DNA from: Cryptomeria japonica
Lineage: Eukaryota > Streptophyta > Pinopsida > Cupressales > Cupressaceae
Direction of reading: 5' to 3'
DNA: 64,000 bases
NCBI RefSeq assembly: GCF_030272615.1
Contig: NC_081413.1
Span: 557,343,136 to 557,407,135, forward strand
This document shows, in pieces, positions 20,897 to 31,440 of this stretch. Below the pieces are notes generated by a model. That model had not been told where the DNA came from. It worked only from the letters and a program-made list of their open reading frames with translations, and did no database searches. Position numbers and translations under genes: made by a program. Numbering within the stretch: the stretch's first letter is position 1; each line of letters starts with the position of its first letter.

Positions 20897-22604
20897 GTCA
20901 CTTATGCAATGTTTTTTTTTTTTGGAATTTTTCAAGGATAATATATGATATGCAACTAAATGCAAACTAAATAGATGAAAATGCAATCTTTGTTTTTGGT
21001 TGTTTTTGAAGATTTTGACAAACTTATGAATGCAAATCTAAAAGAGACCTTTAGGAAATTGAAATGATGTCTAGACCTCAAAGGACAAAAGGACTTAATT
21101 GACAAAGGACAAGATGATAATGTCTCCCCTATATTCTTGGATACTAAGCTAGGTTTGACGAAATGATATTGATGACAAAAGGACAAAAGATTTGATAAGG
21201 TCTAGACTTCTTAACAATGACTTAGGGTTTATCAAAGATTTGGATTACTCAAGTATGACAATGTCTCTTGTGTTTAAATCTTATGTTGGATCAATTTGTT
21301 TTGCTTTTTGAAATGGGATGCAATTCAACTTTTGACAAGCAAAGAATACAAGATATTACAAATTAGACTCAAGACAATCAATCTCATTTCCACATTTCTT
21401 ATGGTAGGCAAAGACATTAGGTACTTGAGAGGTAGACTCATTATGAGATTCAAGGAGAATACATAGATGCTTGACCCCACGGGCTCCCCTCCATGGCACT
21501 CACTTCTTAGGGCAGCCAAGCATCAGTCCCCATGGAAATCTCCCCATGGCGAACTTAGTATCTCTTCCAAGTATTTGAATTTGTCCTTCTCAAGCAACTA
21601 GAAGGGTTTTTGGCCTCTAAAAACAAGGTATGTAGTAAGGATTTCTGTTAAGCATTACTCCTTGATGTCACGCAAGCCTGATTGAGACATTAAGCCCATC
21701 AAGATACCAAACAAATGTATTCACGCAAGCGCGATTTAGACCAAGAGGCCCTACTTAGATGTTGATATGAGAAAGAGTTCAAGGGTCATCACTTCCCAAG
21801 TAACTGCAATTCCCACGTAACACTTCCTTCAAAGCTTTCGCTTATCGGGTATTTTTTTATAGTGAGTTAGAATGCCAAGGAACTCTAGCCGTACTCACTT
21901 TGGGTCATTCCCCTCTCATGATTATCACTTGCTTGCAAAAGCAAAGTGGTCGGGAAGGCAGGCCCTCTAAAGGAGACACACAATCAAAGACACGAGCATG
22001 GTATCGAAGATCTGGATTTCTGATCACCCTAAGAAGGATGAGAGCATACTCTCCTACTCCAATGTCACACTCAACAATCAAAGCACAAACATGTTCATTC
22101 CAACCTATTTAGAAATCACTAAGTGCCTAATTAAAAAACACAAACACAAAGTTTGGTTGTTTCTCCAAGGCAACCTGCAAAACCCGAGTTAGAGGTTTGA
22201 TTTGTTGTCTTTGACTATCGAATCTGCATAAAACCTGTTAGTAGTTTAGTTTGTAGTCTTTCCCATGCGTATGCCAAGATTCTGCATAGATAATTAGTAC
22301 CAAAATCCAAAGCACAGAAAACAAAATGCAAAAACACAACAAATTTCAAGTAAACACTGCATTTTTTTACCTCTGTTCTGGACTTTACACATGCGCAGAA
22401 CTCATGACACAAGCGCAGAATGTCTGACACAAGCGCAGAATGTGCCCTACACAAGCGCAGAATGCTCAACATAGGCGCAAGTTGTCTTACACAGGCACAG
22501 AAGTCTCCAGAATACCCTGCACGGCCCTGTTTTTGGGTTTTTGACCTGCAAATCAACATCAAAGCACTTCAAAAACACAGTAAAGGGATTAGAAGGTTAG
22601 TTTT
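20897..22604 (-). other. 5' leader of element B gag-pol
   Basis: About 1.7 kb between primer site and gag start with no convincing gene. It holds many short open frames, and the six-copy AGCGC repeat array described separately. Long leaders are usual in Tat elements and probably contain packaging signals, not identified here. Confidence 0.6.
22387..22506. repeat. 20-bp-period ACACAAGCGCAGAA array in B leader
   Basis: Six copies start at 22387, 22407, 22427, 22449, 22469 and 22489 (spacing 20, 20, 22, 20, 20). The last two are degenerate (ACATAGGCGCAAG, ACACAGGCACAGA). The motif recurs in inverse orientation in the intron of the antisense PMD gene at 8757-8855. C has a counterpart pair of arrays with motif ACAAAAGCGCTAAA. 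Confidence 0.8.
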
Positions 22605-22620
22605 CACATCGGGTTCACCA
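22605..22620 (-). other. Primer binding site of B, complementary to tRNA-Trp
   Basis: The plus strand reads CACATCGGGTTCACCA, which matches the 3' end of plant tRNA-Trp (CACGTCGGGTTCACCA, from memory) except at one base. It is separated from the 5' LTR by five bases. Confidence 0.75.
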
Positions 22621-22625
22621 ATTAA

Positions 22626-24275
22626 TGTACGTTAGGAAATAGGAAATCATCACAAACAGATATATCAAAACACTAGACATTAGCTCAATCACAAATGCAT
22701 TCATTGCAATGATCTAATCCTAAACAACACTCAATAGAGACATGAAATAAAAGCATTCAAAAACGAAAGATTATGCAAACCATAGACATGACTTGAACGC
22801 TCCTTCATGCGGCTCCATTGTTCTTCTTTCCTCTTCAAATGGTTGGATTGTGGATCTCACCTACAAGTGCACACATACAATTGAAAGCAAGATGGATATT
22901 GGTTTGTTGATCAAGAGTACTAGAAGCATAGATTCAATAGCCTGATTACCAATTACCAATTACCAATTAGCCTTGATTGATGAAGATCATCCAATTTATA
23001 GAAGAATTGGATAGATGACAAGATTAGCATGATGCAATTCAAATGGAAATTGCAAATCAATTATGTCAATTATGACAAATTATGACAAATTATGCACTTT
23101 CTATGCACAATTTATTGATTGATAATTTATGACAAAATATGACACATTCTATGTCAAAATTGATTGATTGTCAATTATGACAAATTGAAATGTCATTCCC
23201 ATAGAATTAGGAGATGAAATAGGAGGGAAAAGAAATTAGAAATTAAGAAAATTAAAATTGATGAAAAATAGGAATTAGAAATTGATGGAAAAATAGGAAA
23301 TTAGGAACTAGAAGAAATTAGGTAAATTAATTAATAATTTGTCATTTATTAATTAATTTACAAGAGGAATAATAATTAGCCAATTAAATAAAGATTTAAT
23401 TGTAATGAGAAGACTTAGGATTAATAAATAATTTAGTGATCCTAGTGGGAGAAATGACAAACAAGGTTAAATGATTGAATCATGAAACCCTAGGAGATGA
23501 ATTAGCAATGCAAAAATGACAATTAGGTCGTGATTGAAGATAATTAATGTCATGATTTTGAATTGATAAATGACCAATGCGATAAATGATTTGATTGAGA
23601 AATGAGCCAATTGACGAGGAACAATGACAAATTGATCCAAATTGACATAATTGAGACAGACAACGATCGATGACAAATCGGTCGCAAAATGACAAGATTG
23701 ACAAAAGGACAAGAATCGATGACAAATAGATTGCAAAACGACAAGATTGAAAACAACCACGATTGATGACAAATCGGTCGCAAAATGACAAAATCAAACA
23801 TGACAACGATCGATGACAAATCGATCATAAAATGACAAGATTGATAAACCGATCGCCAAATGATAAGATTGAAAAGAGGACAAAACCCTAATTAGGATTG
23901 ACGATGTCCAAAATGATAAGATTGATGATAAGATTGATAAGAGAGCAACGATTGATGACAAATCGATCGCAAAATGACAGGAGGACAAAACCCTAATTAG
24001 GATTGACGATGTCCAAAATGATAACAAATTAGCACGCACATTGATGCAACAAGATAAGATCGATCAAAATCATGACTGGATAGTGTTGTCGACAAGACCA
24101 AATTCGAATACGAGATGAATGAAGAATGTAGAAGAATGACTCGATGCTCGCAAATGATAAAAACCAAGTGCGTGACATAGGAGAAATGTTAATGCGACGC
24201 GAAAACCTAAAATGAGGCAATGCGCAAATGTTAAAGTATGATTCCACAAGCGTTGACCATTTTTAGGTGTCTACA
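22626..24275 (-). repeat. 5' LTR of element B
   Basis: Starts and ends like the left copy and is followed by the duplication CAAAG (24276-24280). It contains the gag-pol promoter. Confidence 0.95.
22993..23000 (-). promoter_or_regulatory. TATA box of the B gag-pol promoter
   Basis: TATAAATT on the minus strand in the 5' LTR. The start would be near 22965, leaving about 340 bp of R-U5. Upstream lie the CGATCG sub-repeats. Confidence 0.5.
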
Positions 24276-24462
24276 CAAAGTATGAAGGTTAAAGGAGAAG
24301 ATGCATCTGGTAGAGCAAAAGGGGGAAAAAGTATCAGTGCCCGGTAGACACAAGGAGAAGAGAAACCCTGTCAGTGCCCATTACCATTATTGTCAAAGGG
24401 GGAGAAAGTTATGTAATATCTTGGATACTACATGTGTTGACATCAATGCCAAAGGGGGAGAT
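24276..24462 (+). mobile_element. Element D: internal 3' end of a copia retrotransposon
   Basis: Non-coding sequence with several purine runs (CAAAAGGGGGAAAAAG, TCAAAGGGGGAGAAAG), ending in the polypurine tract GCCAAAGGGGGAGAT directly before the LTR start TGTTGGCATT. This ending is typical of SIRE-like copia elements and matches the ends of E. The rest of D lies to the left of A and B, outside the window. Confidence 0.65.
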
Positions 24463-26722
24463 TGTTGGCATTGTGTTGTTATTGATGTCAATCGATACAA
24501 CAGATTACCAATATAGATGTCACCGATATTGCATGTTATCGGTAGAGCAGGATAACCGATATGGAAGAATAGTTAACATGTTGTCTTTGATGTCGACCAG
24601 CCTTGCGATGTCATTGATGATCTCTGGTACACAAGTCAGTGTGGGCTTGTGTTAAAGACAATTATTGGAGATTAGCCTAGTATGATGTATTCTGCAAGAA
24701 TGCAAGGTTGTTGGTTGTTGATTGCGATGAAGAGTGGGAATGTTTCTAAGGATCATGTATCAACACTGAAGGTGAAGTATGTGGAGGCCACCGGTATGTT
24801 GTTGAATGTGTGGATGTGAAACAACATGACTCCCACTAGATAAAGATGCAGTCATGAGATGAAGAAGATATCACAAAAAGAAGAGAAGGCTGACAGAGAG
24901 TGTGCTCAATAGGATTATATGTAGTTGTTTGAAGACATGCCTACTCAAATAGGGAAGCCATATTGATAAAAATGTCATAAGAAGATTACAAGGATCCTCT
25001 CCCATCGGTAAGTGGAGCTTATCTCCTATTATACATGGGATGCATCATAGTTCTCTAAGATAGGACAAAAAAGTAGAAGGCAAACGATTGAAGGCTCACA
25101 CCGATTTAACCAGTGAAATACTAAGTTGTCTTAGGTGCATGAGATCAGGGATGCGTACCGGATTTGCAGGGGCAGACATAATGAGTTGTTGGTACAAAGA
25201 TTGAAGGATATATTTGTCACCTTCATAAACCGGTTGAGATGGTGTCTAGTTTGATGAAGAAGAAGACAAGGTTGAGCAACTGCAGATAGAGAGTGCAACC
25301 GGTATGCAAATGCCTCAGATGGAAGTAGTTGAAGATTGATGACATGGTGTCACCAAGGTGGTTATCAATAAGTATGTTCACCGATAAATTTGACAAAGTG
25401 ACAAGTGAAGAGCTCTTGTCTGATGAAGATAGGCATGATGTGGATTGGCATGTCTGGTGATCAGTTAATGTGTTCCACCAATAGAGAAACAAAGTGTAGA
25501 CTTGAAGGTTGACCAGTTAGGGTATAACTGATAGGGTTTGTGAACCGGTAGATGAACCTAGTTATGGGGTTGGTCAGTGATCCTATCTAAACCAACATAG
25601 ATGCCACATGGAGTTGAAGTGGCAAGATTGCATGCACAGGTCGACATGGTGTGTCGGTGAAGTGTCTGTCAGTGAGGAAGATAGTGGTAGGTCATCATTT
25701 ATGTCGATTGCGTGATTCATGGGATGTGTAGCAGAGGTTTGCGGCTCGAGATCAAATGAACAACTAAGATCCATGATAGATTGATTGAGTAGATCGAAGT
25801 AGGTGAAGGAAATCGCCAAACTATTCTTGGTGATTGACCAAGAGATCAGCCGATAGATTAAATGCAGATTGCTAAGTATAGAAGGTATGTTCTGGAAGGC
25901 ATGACAATAGCGGTGCTGATTGATGAGTTGTAGTTCATCAATCAAGGAGAGTAGATCTAATGATATTCGACTGAATTTGGTTTGCCTCAAGGATGATGAA
26001 GAAACCCTAGCGCGCTAGAGGTTTGAATGTCATTTTGATGGGAAGGTATAGTATAAACATGCAGATTGAAGACCAGATCTGGGTTGTTGTTGCATGAGAG
26101 AGTGAAGTGGTGAAGAGTGCGTGTTTGAAGAGATTCGGTAGGCAGGAAATTGAGCAGAGATAAACCGATAAGCAGAGGAACTAGCAAAAAGAGTTTGGTC
26201 TAACAACGGATCCGAAAAGCTGAGTTAGAACCAGAGTGTAAGCAGGAGTAGGTGAAGGAAAGGAGAGAGAGAGAGAGAGAGAGGAGATGACTGAAAACCG
26301 ATAGAAAGTAGAATAGAGGGTAACCGATAGAGAGATTATTTTCAGTGGTTGCAAGACTCACTTGTAACCGGACTACTACTTTTGTATTTGATAATGTTCA
26401 TTGTAGATCACTGAGCTGGTGCCCTAAATCAGGGGTTGGTTCCCTAAACATTGTAATCAAGTTTTCATTGAGAGTCTGGATTGGAGAAGTAGACTCCAAC
26501 AACATTTCTCACTGAGGTTTTTCTCATCTTGGGTTTTCCTTGTAGAACCACTGTTATGTGATGTGCCCCTTTTGTGTGGTTGCATTGTGTAATCTCTCTT
26601 TATCCTACCGACAGGTTAACTTAGCTTTATATTGTTAACTGATAATAATTCTTAGTGTTAAAAGGGTAGAAAGTGGAAACCACTGATTCACCCCCCCTCT
26701 CAATGGCATCTTGTGTCCAACA
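24463..26722 (+). repeat. 3' LTR of copia element D (2260 bp)
   Basis: Begins TGTTGGCATT and ends GTGTCCAACA, giving inverted ends TGTTGG/CCAACA. The U5 end carries GATTCACCCCCCCTCTCA, a string shared with E and H. It has a (GA) microsatellite at 26263-26282. No gene is supported in it; scattered short open frames lack homology. It is inserted in element F. Confidence 0.82.
26263..26282 (+). repeat. (GA)10 microsatellite in the D LTR
   Basis: Uninterrupted GA dinucleotides inside the D LTR. Confidence 0.9.
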
Positions 26723-27052
26723 AATTCATCATTTAGATTCTCGTTGCACTTCTTCACAACATTTGGGGTTTTCTCTTTTCAGTTAGGCCATTTTGTTTGA
26801 TCCTTAGAAGTTTTCAGATGTGGTATGTATTCCTGAGTGGGATATGGCTATGAATGATGAAGAATCACACTTGGGATCTTGTTCCTCTTTCTAAGGGAAG
26901 AAAGTTGGTACAATGCAACTAGTGTATCATACCAAGTATGTTGCAAATAGTTCTATCGATAAGTATAAGGATTGTTTTATTGCTAAGGGGTTTTCATAGG
27001 TTGAGGGCCTTGATAATTTTGAGATTTTTGCTTTTGTTGCAAAGATGGATTA
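26723..27052 (+). pseudogene. Element F: copia reverse transcriptase, N-terminal fragment
   Basis: With one frame change it encodes the start of copia reverse transcriptase: NHTWDLVPLSKGRKLVQC, then YHTKYVANSSIDKYKDCF, then IAKGFS and FVAKMD. It stops abruptly at the LTR of C, and the next residues (SIHLVLSLIASQG) resume at 59237. Its left border is the right end of D. Many substitutions and stops show that it is old. Confidence 0.82.
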
Positions 27053-28503
27053 TGATGCACGCTAAAAAGGACACAAGAGACACACAAGTTCAAACATTTA
27101 GCATGTTATTAACAATCAAATATGAAACACAAATGAACCTATGATCCTAAACATGCATATCAAGAGAGATATAAAACATACAATGAGAACACATGCAAAA
27201 ACGGAAAGGGGAGAGAAAACTCCCCAAGATGCTCCTCACAATGCTCATAGTTGCTTCTCCCTTGTTCCTCTCCTCTCCAAGTTTCACATGAGTGTAGCCC
27301 TCAACTTTTTGCACTAGCTATGAAGATTCAAGATTATGAAATGAAAATAACTACTTATGCAAGTGTAAACAAGCTAATATGAGAAAGCACCTTAATTATT
27401 CTATATTAATTTTAGCCAAAATAACAAAGAAAATGCTTCGAAATGCTCTCTCAAAATTACTATAAGTTTTGATGCATACAATATTTTTGGATCCTTTTGG
27501 AGAAGGAATGAGATCTATTTATAGGAAAAATAGAGAAATGGATGGTTGAGATTGAGTAATCTCAACAAGGGCCAGGATTGATGGGTTTGTGATCCATGTG
27601 ATGGCTTTCAACCCAATCCCATGATGACAAATGTCAACATAAGATGGCTTGAGAGGAGAGGGAAGAAGCATTAAATGCTTGAGATGTCATGAGGGTTACG
27701 CTAGGAGGGTTTGGTTAGGCTTGAGTTAATGGATAAAGCTTTTATCCAAGGGTAATGCTTTTATCTAATGGACAAACTCTTGTGCAAGAGTTAGTGGAGA
27801 TAACCATGGTCAAAGCAATAAATACTTGAAGAGACGCATGAGTTAGATGGGGTTAAGTTAGAGGGAAAGTCTCTAACCATGTGGGTGAGTTGAGTTAACC
27901 ATTAATGGTTATGTAAGAGCCATAAGTGGTTTGAAAGACTTGTAGGGTTAATTTGTTAAAAACATATAGCTTTTAATGCATTTCAATGACTTTGAGGCTT
28001 TGAGAAGTGACTTCAAGATGCTTAGGAATGTGACAATATTTAGGAGATGGATTAGGCTAATTAGAAGGTGTTAGAAGAGTCTAGAAGGTGGTTAGAAGAG
28101 ACTAGAAGGGGATTTAGGATGCAAGTGAGTTTGGTGGGTGAGAGAAAATAGGATTTTAATTAAATTAAAACTCATTTATATCAACTAAAATATGTGCAAC
28201 TTGCATTTGTAGGAGAATGCAAGTGGGAGGGTAGTTTAGGGATTTAAAATAAATATTTATTTATTTATTTAAAGGAGGAAAGGGGTTAAGTTAAATAAAT
28301 ATGTTTTATTCATTTAATTGATTGTTTAGAGTGTGGCTTAATGAATTAATTTAAATAAATTGAATAATTTATTTAGTTAATAGAAGAAGAGGTTGAGGAT
28401 GAACTAATTAAATATTAATTTAATTAACTGATGATTGATGGTTAATTAATCAAATAAATATTAAATATTCATTTAATTAAGTGGATAGATTCATATGTCT
28501 ATA
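27053..28503 (-). repeat. 3' LTR of element C
   Basis: On the plus strand begins TGATGCACGCTAAAAAGG and ends ATGTCTATA. In element sense the 5' end is TATAGACA, not the usual TG. The other LTR has the same end. A TATA box (TATAAATA, minus) lies at 27516-27523. Confidence 0.88.
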
Positions 28504-28520
28504 TTTGCCCCTCTTTGAGA
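28504..28520 (-). other. Polypurine tract of element C
   Basis: Minus strand TCTCAAAGAGGGGCAAA directly before TATAGACA; same as A and B. Confidence 0.85.
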
Positions 28521-28615
28521 CGGTGTTGTTTATTGCATTATTTCAAAGAAAGAAAGATAGGTGTGAAAAAATATGCCCCATAAATTTTAATTTAGTGGGT
28601 GGTATGCCCCCTCAA

Positions 28616-28653
28616 GAGATGGGCCGAAAAATCTCAAAAAATCAGGCGATCTC
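28616..28653. other. Hairpin near polypurine tract of C
   Basis: GAGATGGGCC (28616-28625) pairs largely with GGCGATCTC (28645-28653) over a 19-nt loop. It occupies the place of the hairpin at 8330-8363 in B with a different stem sequence. Confidence 0.35.
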
Positions 28654-28814
28654 TCGAAAAAGAGAAAGAAGTGGAAGGGAGGTAAAATAGAAGAATTTAG
28701 AAATAATGGTGAAAGACTTAAAGAAAACAGGGGTAAAATGGAGAAATAAGAGGCTTGGGAAGTTCACAGGGACCACGGTGGTGAGCAGAGTGAATTAGGG
28801 TTAGGGCTAGGGGG

Positions 28815-28855
28815 TATATATGGAGGGGAAGGGGTAAAAACTGACTCATTTGCAC
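28815..28855 (+). promoter_or_regulatory. Antisense promoter remnant of the PMD gene in C
   Basis: TATATATG at 28815-28822 is followed 30 bases later by CTCATTTGCAC, the string found in B. Upstream is a telo-box-like AATTAGGGTTAGGG (28795-28808). Confidence 0.5.
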
Positions 28856-28919
28856 CTATCTCCCTGGCAGTTTGGAGCTCTGATAGTGACCTTTGGAGAA
28901 GGAGTGAGCAACAATCATC

Positions 28920-31440
28920 ATGGTCGTGCCTATAGCAGATCACTAGCTAGAGCAGATCCGTCGATACCAGTGGCCAGAGGACTACGGATCAGCGATACAC
29001 AAATCTTGAATTTTGCTTTTTATGCATTTTGTCATGTTTTTTCAAGCGTCCAAGTCGAAGTAAGACAATAGAGCTAAACTTGTGTTGTAGCGCTTTTGTG
29101 CCTCAATGTCACTATTGTGTGGTTGTTTTGGTGCTTTTGTTTGTTTAGCGCTTATGTGTCGTAGATATAGTGCTTTCACAGTTGAAGCATTGTTGTGCGC
29201 TTGTTGTGGCATTTTTGTCATTAAATAGCATTATGGTGTAGTTGTTTTAGCGTTATTGTTATGCTAGCGCTTTTGTGCATAAGTTGCAGTGCTACTGTCA
29301 TCAGAGTGACACTTTTGTCAGCATAGTGGTGCTATTGTGATAAATGCCCCAGTGTTAAATAAAATATCCTTTGATGTCTGTGTTGATTGATTGATTAGTT
29401 GTTTTGGTGAATCATAGCAGCCCCATTGAGACTAAGGTCATTGTGAGAAATGTCTGTTGTAGTCTAGGATTGTCATGATTGATTACCTATTGAGACCCGA
29501 AGATACTTGATCAAAGTATCTGTTGATAGTCTAGGTTGAAACTTAAGAAAGTTTGTAGCAAAACAACTGATGTTTGTGTTGATATGTGTAGGAGCATCTT
29601 CTCATCTTATGGATGCGTGAGAGGCATCCCGCCACACAGCAATTGTGTAAGCAGTTGACGGAGGCGGAGATAGATTGTATCTATGCAACTGGTTTGTATG
29701 ATATGATGCACCTACCCATGATTCAGATAAATCGCGGTCTACTGACAGCGTTGGCGGAGCGATGGCACAATGAGACATGCTCCTTTCATTTGGCGATGGG
29801 AGAGATGATTGTGACGTTGGAGGACGTGTGGAGGATATTGCATATCTCGATCAGAGGGGAGCTTGTGACATATGATCGCCACCTACGAACGACAGTCATA
29901 CAAAGGATCTTTGTAGAGGATATATATATTGAGGATGGATTTGTGGTGTGGGAGGATATAGTAGCGCTGTATGAGCCCCTTCCCTCAGTTCTAGCAGGTA
30001 TCATTAGGGGTTTACTCTGCCCCGATCGACGTTCACATGGATTGGCCATTGGGTGGAGTCAAGTTATAGAGCAAATGGTGACAGAGGGGACCCGCAATGC
30101 ATGGGGGCCATGTGTATTAGCGCACCTTTACAGGGATTTACGCGAGGCAGTGTACCGAGAGACGAGATCACTAGGTGTAGGGATCACTTTATTACATATC
30201 TAGGCTTGGGAGCACTTGCCAGTCACATGGCCGATATGCTTGAGATTTAGGGTGATAGATCAACCCTATGTGTGTATGTATGGAGGTATGATGACCCAGC
30301 CCCATTTAGGGAAGTTGGAGTTTTGGTGACGTGCATTGCATGACCTAGATACAGTGATGTGGAGGGCATATACTAATTGTGAGCCCTAGGAGGAGGATGG
30401 AGAGGCCCTACCATATGTATTTATGACGCATTTTTTGATCGATGGCACATCCTACTTTGTAGAGAGACAATTTCCAAGGAGAGTGATGAGACAGTTTGGA
30501 TGGAGGCAGGGTTTGTCAAGGGGTTCAGGGGAGTATGCATAGGTAGTCCGAGAGAGATTTTAGTGGGGGCCAATTTTACCCTATGATCAGGCCCTTGCAG
30601 AGTTCCAGACATTACAAGCGAGACATTGGCAGATGAGGCCAGAGATTGTAGATGTAGGGGTGACAAAGGAGTATACATAGTATCGCGCCACGCATCCGAT
30701 TCCACGGATTTCAAATCCTATAGAGCCCATACCACCATTTGAGGATGACATGAGACAACGACGAAGGAGGAGAGTAGGCAGGGGTGTAGGAGGAGGAGGT
30801 GGAGGTGGTGGAGGAGGAGGAGATGGAGTTGGTGGAGGAGGAGGAGGGGGAGGGGTGGGGGAGGTGGATTTGGGGGTGGGGATGGATTTGGAGGTGATGC
30901 AGGAGGATGATTACAGAGGAGAGGCAGAGGTGGGCAACCTTCACGACTGTCATAAGGTCCACTGATACAGGGAGCAACTAGAGCAGGAGGGATAGATGTT
31001 GGTGGGGGAGAGGATCTTATGGAGATGGGATAGGGATCCATAGGTGGTGGAGAGGAGCCGATGGAGATGGGATAGGGAGTCGTAGGTGGTGGGGAGGGGG
31101 ATGTGCGAGAGTTTATGATATTACGGTTGTAGACTTGCCTGATAGCAGCCGAGACGCACAACCGAGATTTAGAGGCACAGCTAGAGGACAGAGAGGCGGA
31201 AGTTGCAACCAGGGATGTCCAGCTGTTTGCACGATAGTCCAAGTTGACTGTAGTGATGTGAGAGAGAGATGATGCGGTGGATAGATTGAGGGAGCTGCAA
31301 GATAGAGGACGAGTTGTGGTGGGAGCACAAGGTTCGACTGGGAGGTTTTGAAGGAGATGCGGCATGCTCAGGAGGAGATAGATTACTAGTGGGGATTATA
31401 TGAGCAGGTGCTATCGAGTAGTCAGTAGGCACTGAGCTAC
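28920..31440 (+). pseudogene. PMD gene of element C, decayed (two exons)
   Basis: Exon 1 (28920-28994) encodes a peptide like that of B but has a TAG at its ninth codon, and its donor has become AT. The acceptor TGTAG ends at 29591. Exon 2 starts at 29592 and is open to 30203 with PMD signatures (LLTALAERWHNETCSFHL, GEMIVTLEDVWRIL). Beyond that, several stops occur within recognisable PMD sequence (to about 30680). The acidic tail of B is replaced by a glycine/arginine-rich stretch (30750-30890), then remnants of a coiled coil to about 31400. Not functional. Confidence 0.8.
29080..29345 (+). repeat. TAGCGCTTTTGT repeats in the PMD intron of C
   Basis: About ten degenerate copies of a motif like TAGCGCTTTTGTG, inverse to the ACAAAAGCGCTAAA array in the leader of C at 56240-56520. 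Same design as in B with a different motif. Confidence 0.65.

Larger units (their letters stand above)
6580..24275 (-). mobile_element. Element B: complete Tat-type Ty3/gypsy retrotransposon with antisense PMD gene
   Basis: A 17.7 kb element bounded by LTRs of 1648 and 1650 bp and a 5-bp duplication. On the minus strand it has, in order, tRNA-Trp-like primer site, leader, gag, protease with a G-patch, reverse transcriptase, RNase H, a second RNase H and integrase. On the plus strand, between integrase and the 3' LTR, is a spliced plant-mobile-domain gene. By eye the LTRs differ at about 20 positions, almost all transitions, so insertion is fairly recent compared with C. Gag-pol is disrupted by six stop codons and one frameshift, so B is probably dead as an autonomous element. 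Confidence 0.93.

Noticed and set aside
30718-31365. Long minus-strand frame rich in Pro and Ser opposite the Gly-rich tract
   Set aside because: It is the complement of the PMD pseudogene of C; its composition follows from the GGA/GGT repeats and it has no protein motif.
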